From contig CAJQMW010000098.1 in the NCBI GenBank assembly GCA_905479535.1, forward strand, positions 1 through 8,105: a stretch of DNA of 8,105 nucleotides. Reading direction: 5' to 3'. Below, in pieces: positions 6,170 to 8,105 of the stretch. The translations under genes were made by a program, and so were the position numbers. Below the pieces are notes generated by a model. It ran no database searches. It was given only the letters and a program-made list of their open reading frames with translations, and was not told where the DNA came from. Numbering within the stretch: position 1 is the first letter of the stretch; the number at the start of each line of letters is the position of its first letter. Origin of the DNA: an uncultured Maribacter sp. (lineage in GTDB: Bacteria; Bacteroidota; Bacteroidia; Flavobacteriales; Flavobacteriaceae).

Positions 6170-6177
6170 ACGGTAAC

Positions 6178-6205
6178 AACAGTTTATCATGACTGTTCGT
6201 TTTTT
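6178..6205 (+). terminator. Weak terminator-like hairpin downstream of rpoD
   Basis: AACAGT (6178-6183) and ACTGTT (6192-6197) form a six-pair stem around an eight-base loop, followed after CG by six T residues (6200-6205). It may be a first, leaky terminator of rpoD or an internal hairpin of a small transcript. Confidence 0.4.
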
Positions 6206-6216
6206 GATTGATGAAT

Positions 6217-6246
6217 AAACTCCGGCTGATTACCGGAGTTTTTTTA
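6217..6246 (+). terminator. Strong intrinsic terminator before the pulA promoter region
   Basis: AAACTCCGG (6217-6225) and CCGGAGTTT (6233-6241) form a perfect nine-pair stem around CTGATTA, running directly into a T-run that continues to about 6245. It lies 127 bases past the rpoD stop, which is long for a simple 3' end. Confidence 0.9.
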
Positions 6247-6335
6247 TTAATACCATAAAGCAGAAATTATCCGCTGGCACTGTATTACAATTCCCTGATG
6301 GACTATTTAGTAGAATATCTACGAATTACCTAACT

Positions 6336-6345
6336 TAGATTTTTG
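6336..6345 (+). promoter_or_regulatory. Candidate -7 element of the pulA promoter
   Basis: TAGATTTTTG followed by CCGC resembles the rpsO element (TATATTTG followed by CCGCC) but has two extra bases between TA and TTTG; read as an octamer, GATTTTTG has one mismatch to TAnnTTTG. No clear -33 TTTG lies at the proper distance. It predicts a short leader of about 12-15 bases before the ATG at 6363. The sequence from 6251 to 6335 shows no other recognisable element. Confidence 0.4.
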
Positions 6346-6362
6346 CCGCATCAATCCACTGG

Positions 6363-8105
6363 ATGAAACTTACCGCCAAACTTATTATTATGATACTACT
6401 TCTCGATTCTTGTAAAGTAGCAGGTGAGAAATACCAAAATTTTAAAGATTATCCAACGCCTAAAGACACCAACCTTTGGTTGGATTATAGTAAAGCTGCG
6501 ACCGAATTCAAGATTTGGTCTCCAACAGCGGAAGAAGTAACATTGAATCTTTATAGGAGTGGAAATGATGGTAAGCCCTATTCCAAATTTGACATGGAGA
6601 CTTCCGAAAATGGGCTTTGGAAAGTAAAAATCGAAGGGGACCTTAATGGCAGCTACTATACGTATCAGGTAAAGGTAGATGGGCTTTGGTTGAGCGAAAC
6701 TCCAGGTATTTACGCAAAAGCCGTAGGTGTGAATGGAAAAAAGGCCATGGTTTTGGACATGGAAAGTACAAATCCACGGCATTGGGATTCTGACAAAGGC
6801 CCAGAAATCAACTCTCCAAATGAGGCTATAATATATGAACTGCACGTAAGGGACATGACGATTCATCTCGAATCCGGTTCATCAATGCCCGGAAAATATT
6901 TAGGACTGGTAGAAAGCAACACTAAAGGACCCGATAATGTTTCCACAGGAATAGACCATCTTAAGGAACTGGGAACTACCCATGTACATTTATTGCCCAG
7001 TTTTGACCATTACGCCATTGACGAAACCAAATTGGATAGTGCACAATATAACTGGGGCTATGACCCACAAAATTATAATGTCCCGGAAGGCTCCTTTTCT
7101 TCAGACCCCTATAATGCAGAGGTCCGGATCAAGGAATTTAAGCAGATGGTCCGGACCTTTCATAGCAATGGAATAGGCGTCATTCTAGATGTGGTCTATA
7201 ATCATACAGGAAGAACCGAAGCTTCCAATTTTAATAGAGAAGTTCCTGGCTATTATTATAGACATTTGGAAGATGGAACATACGCCGATGCCGCGGCTTG
7301 CGGAAACGAAACGGCATCGGAAAGAGCCATGATGCGAAAGTTTATCTTGGAATCGGTTTCGTATTGGGCAAAAGAATATCACTTGGACGGATTCCGGTTC
7401 GATCTCATGGGGATACATGATATCATGACCGTGAATGAGGTTTCCAAAAGGTTAAAAGAAATTAATCCGAACATTTTGATATACGGTGAAGGTTGGACGG
7501 CTAAAGATTCCCCGCTTCCTGAAGATAAACGAGCACTTAAAAAGCATGCCCAACAATTACCGGACATCGCTGTATTTAGTGACGATATAAGAGATGGGAT
7601 TAAAGGTTCTGTTTTTGACGATGAGAGTACTGGTTTTGTAAGCGGTGCCAAAAATATGGAGGAATCCGTAAAATTTGGGGTAGTTGGGTCCATTCTCCAT
7701 CCACAAATAGATTATAAAGAAGTTAACTATTCAGATCAGCCTTGGAGCTCAGCACCTTGGCAGGCCATCTCGTATGTTTCCTGCCATGATAATCATACAC
7801 TGTACGATAAACTCAAGGTCTCACGTCGTGACTTGTCACATGAAGAGTTAGTAGCCATGGATAAATTAGCAAACGCCATCGTTCTAACTTCTCAAGGCAC
7901 TGCCTTTATACATGCCGGAGCTGAGCTTTTACGCACTAAAAATGAAGAGCACAACTCGTACAACCTTCCTGACTCCATAAATCAAATTGATTGGAACTGG
8001 AAAGTAACTCATAAAGCGGTCTTTGATTATTATAAAAATCTAATTGGTCTAAGAAAAACTCATCCCGCTTTTCGCATGACCAATTCTAAAGACGTAGTGG
8101 ATAAC
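6363..8105 (+). CDS. pulA: Type I pullulanase, lipoprotein (3' end outside window)
   Basis: Debranching enzyme that hydrolyses alpha-1,6 links in pullulan, glycogen or starch-derived glucans. The frame runs uninterrupted for 581 codons to the last base. The N-terminus (Lys2, Lys6, hydrophobic 7-14, then LDSC with Cys17) looks like a lipoprotein signal, implying a membrane-anchored enzyme; Asp just before the final lipobox residue is unusual. A CBM48-like domain (about 45-132, FKIWSPTAEEVTLNLY) precedes the GH13 barrel, which begins near YELHVRDMTI (158-167). YNWGYDP (229-235) is the signature of type I pullulanases. GH13 regions follow: DVVYNHT (276-282), DGFRFD with nucleophile Asp347, YGEGW with acid/base Glu376, and CHDNH with Asp476. 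Family members are usually about 650 or more residues, so the C-terminal beta domain is missing only because of the window edge. It lies after a strong terminator, so it is transcribed separately from rpoD. No SusC/SusD-like neighbours are in view. An isoamylase or GlgX-type assignment is less likely given YNWGYDP. Confidence 0.95.
   Translation, partial: MKLTAKLIIMILLLDSCKVAGEKYQNFKDYPTPKDTNLWLDYSKAATEFKIWSPTAEEVTLNLYRSGNDGKPYSKFDMETSENGLWKVKIEGDLNGSYYTYQVKVDGLWLSETPGIYAKAVGVNGKKAMVLDMESTNPRHWDSDKGPEINSPNEAIIYELHVRDMTIHLESGSSMPGKYLGLVESNTKGPDNVSTGIDHLKELGTTHVHLLPSFDHYAIDETKLDSAQYNWGYDPQNYNVPEGSFSSDPYNAEVRIKEFKQMVRTFHSNGIGVILDVVYNHTGRTEASNFNREVPGYYYRHLEDGTYADAAACGNETASERAMMRKFILESVSYWAKEYHLDGFRFDLMGIHDIMTVNEVSKRLKEINPNILIYGEGWTAKDSPLPEDKRALKKHAQQLPDIAVFSDDIRDGIKGSVFDDESTGFVSGAKNMEESVKFGVVGSILHPQIDYKEVNYSDQPWSSAPWQAISYVSCHDNHTLYDKLKVSRRDLSHEELVAMDKLANAIVLTSQGTAFIHAGAELLRTKNEEHNSYNLPDSINQIDWNWKVTHKAVFDYYKNLIGLRKTHPAFRMTNSKDVVDN

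Noticed and set aside
6396..6866. 156-codon open frame on the minus strand
   Set aside because: It lies wholly antisense to the pullulanase N-terminal part, whose CBM48 and GH13 motifs are unambiguous. Its translation shows no recognisable domain and an odd composition.
7185..7693. Two minus-strand open frames of 77 and 104 codons
   Set aside because: They are antisense to the GH13 catalytic core of pulA, with no homology that I recognise.
1..8105. Search for a novel defence, mobile or CRISPR-like system
   Set aside because: Every long gene is an intact housekeeping or carbohydrate gene in one orientation. I saw no spaced repeats, integrase, transposase, terminal inverted repeats or tRNA-type attachment site.

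Overview
The window is an ordinary housekeeping stretch from a member of the Bacteroidota, almost certainly a Flavobacteriaceae-type marine or environmental bacterium. Four things point there. The primary sigma factor is the short form (287 residues, no region 1.1) typical of Bacteroidota. A Bacteroidota-type -7 promoter element (TAnnTTTG) lies upstream of rpsO. Start codons are preceded by A/T-rich sequence with no Shine-Dalgarno motif. The AccD and FbaA proteins are also flavobacterial in character. All genes lie on the + strand.

Layout: (1) 1-2217, an apparent operon of the 3' part of fbaA (class IIA fructose-bisphosphate aldolase, cut by the window edge), accD (acetyl-CoA carboxylase carboxyltransferase beta subunit) and a small lipoprotein of unknown function, with gaps of 25 and 11 bases. 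(2) 2218-5125, rpsO (ribosomal protein uS15) and pnp (polynucleotide phosphorylase), the order also known from E. coli, with a strong hairpin terminator between them, a structured leader in front of pnp and a terminator after pnp. (3) 5126-6250, the primary sigma factor gene rpoD/sigA with its own AT-rich upstream region, followed by about 125 bases of non-coding DNA ending in two terminator-like hairpins. (4) 6251-8105, a promoter-like element and the first 581 codons of a lipoprotein type I pullulanase (CBM48 plus GH13), which runs off the window.

How the genes relate: the first group links glycolysis/gluconeogenesis and the committed step of fatty-acid synthesis. The second pairs a small-subunit ribosomal protein with an RNA-decay enzyme. 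The third supplies the sigma factor that would transcribe them all. The pullulanase is a separate alpha-glucan debranching gene with no SusC/SusD partner in view.

I found no CRISPR array, insertion sequence, tRNA or rRNA, phage gene or new defence-like system. The observations most worth a second look are: AccD has lost all four zinc-ribbon cysteines; the rpsO and pnp leaders carry hairpins in the right place for autoregulation; rpsO and rpoD share an A-tract element at nearly equal distance from their starts; the gap after rpoD may encode a small RNA; and the accD-linked lipoprotein has an uncharacterised, strongly motif-like core.
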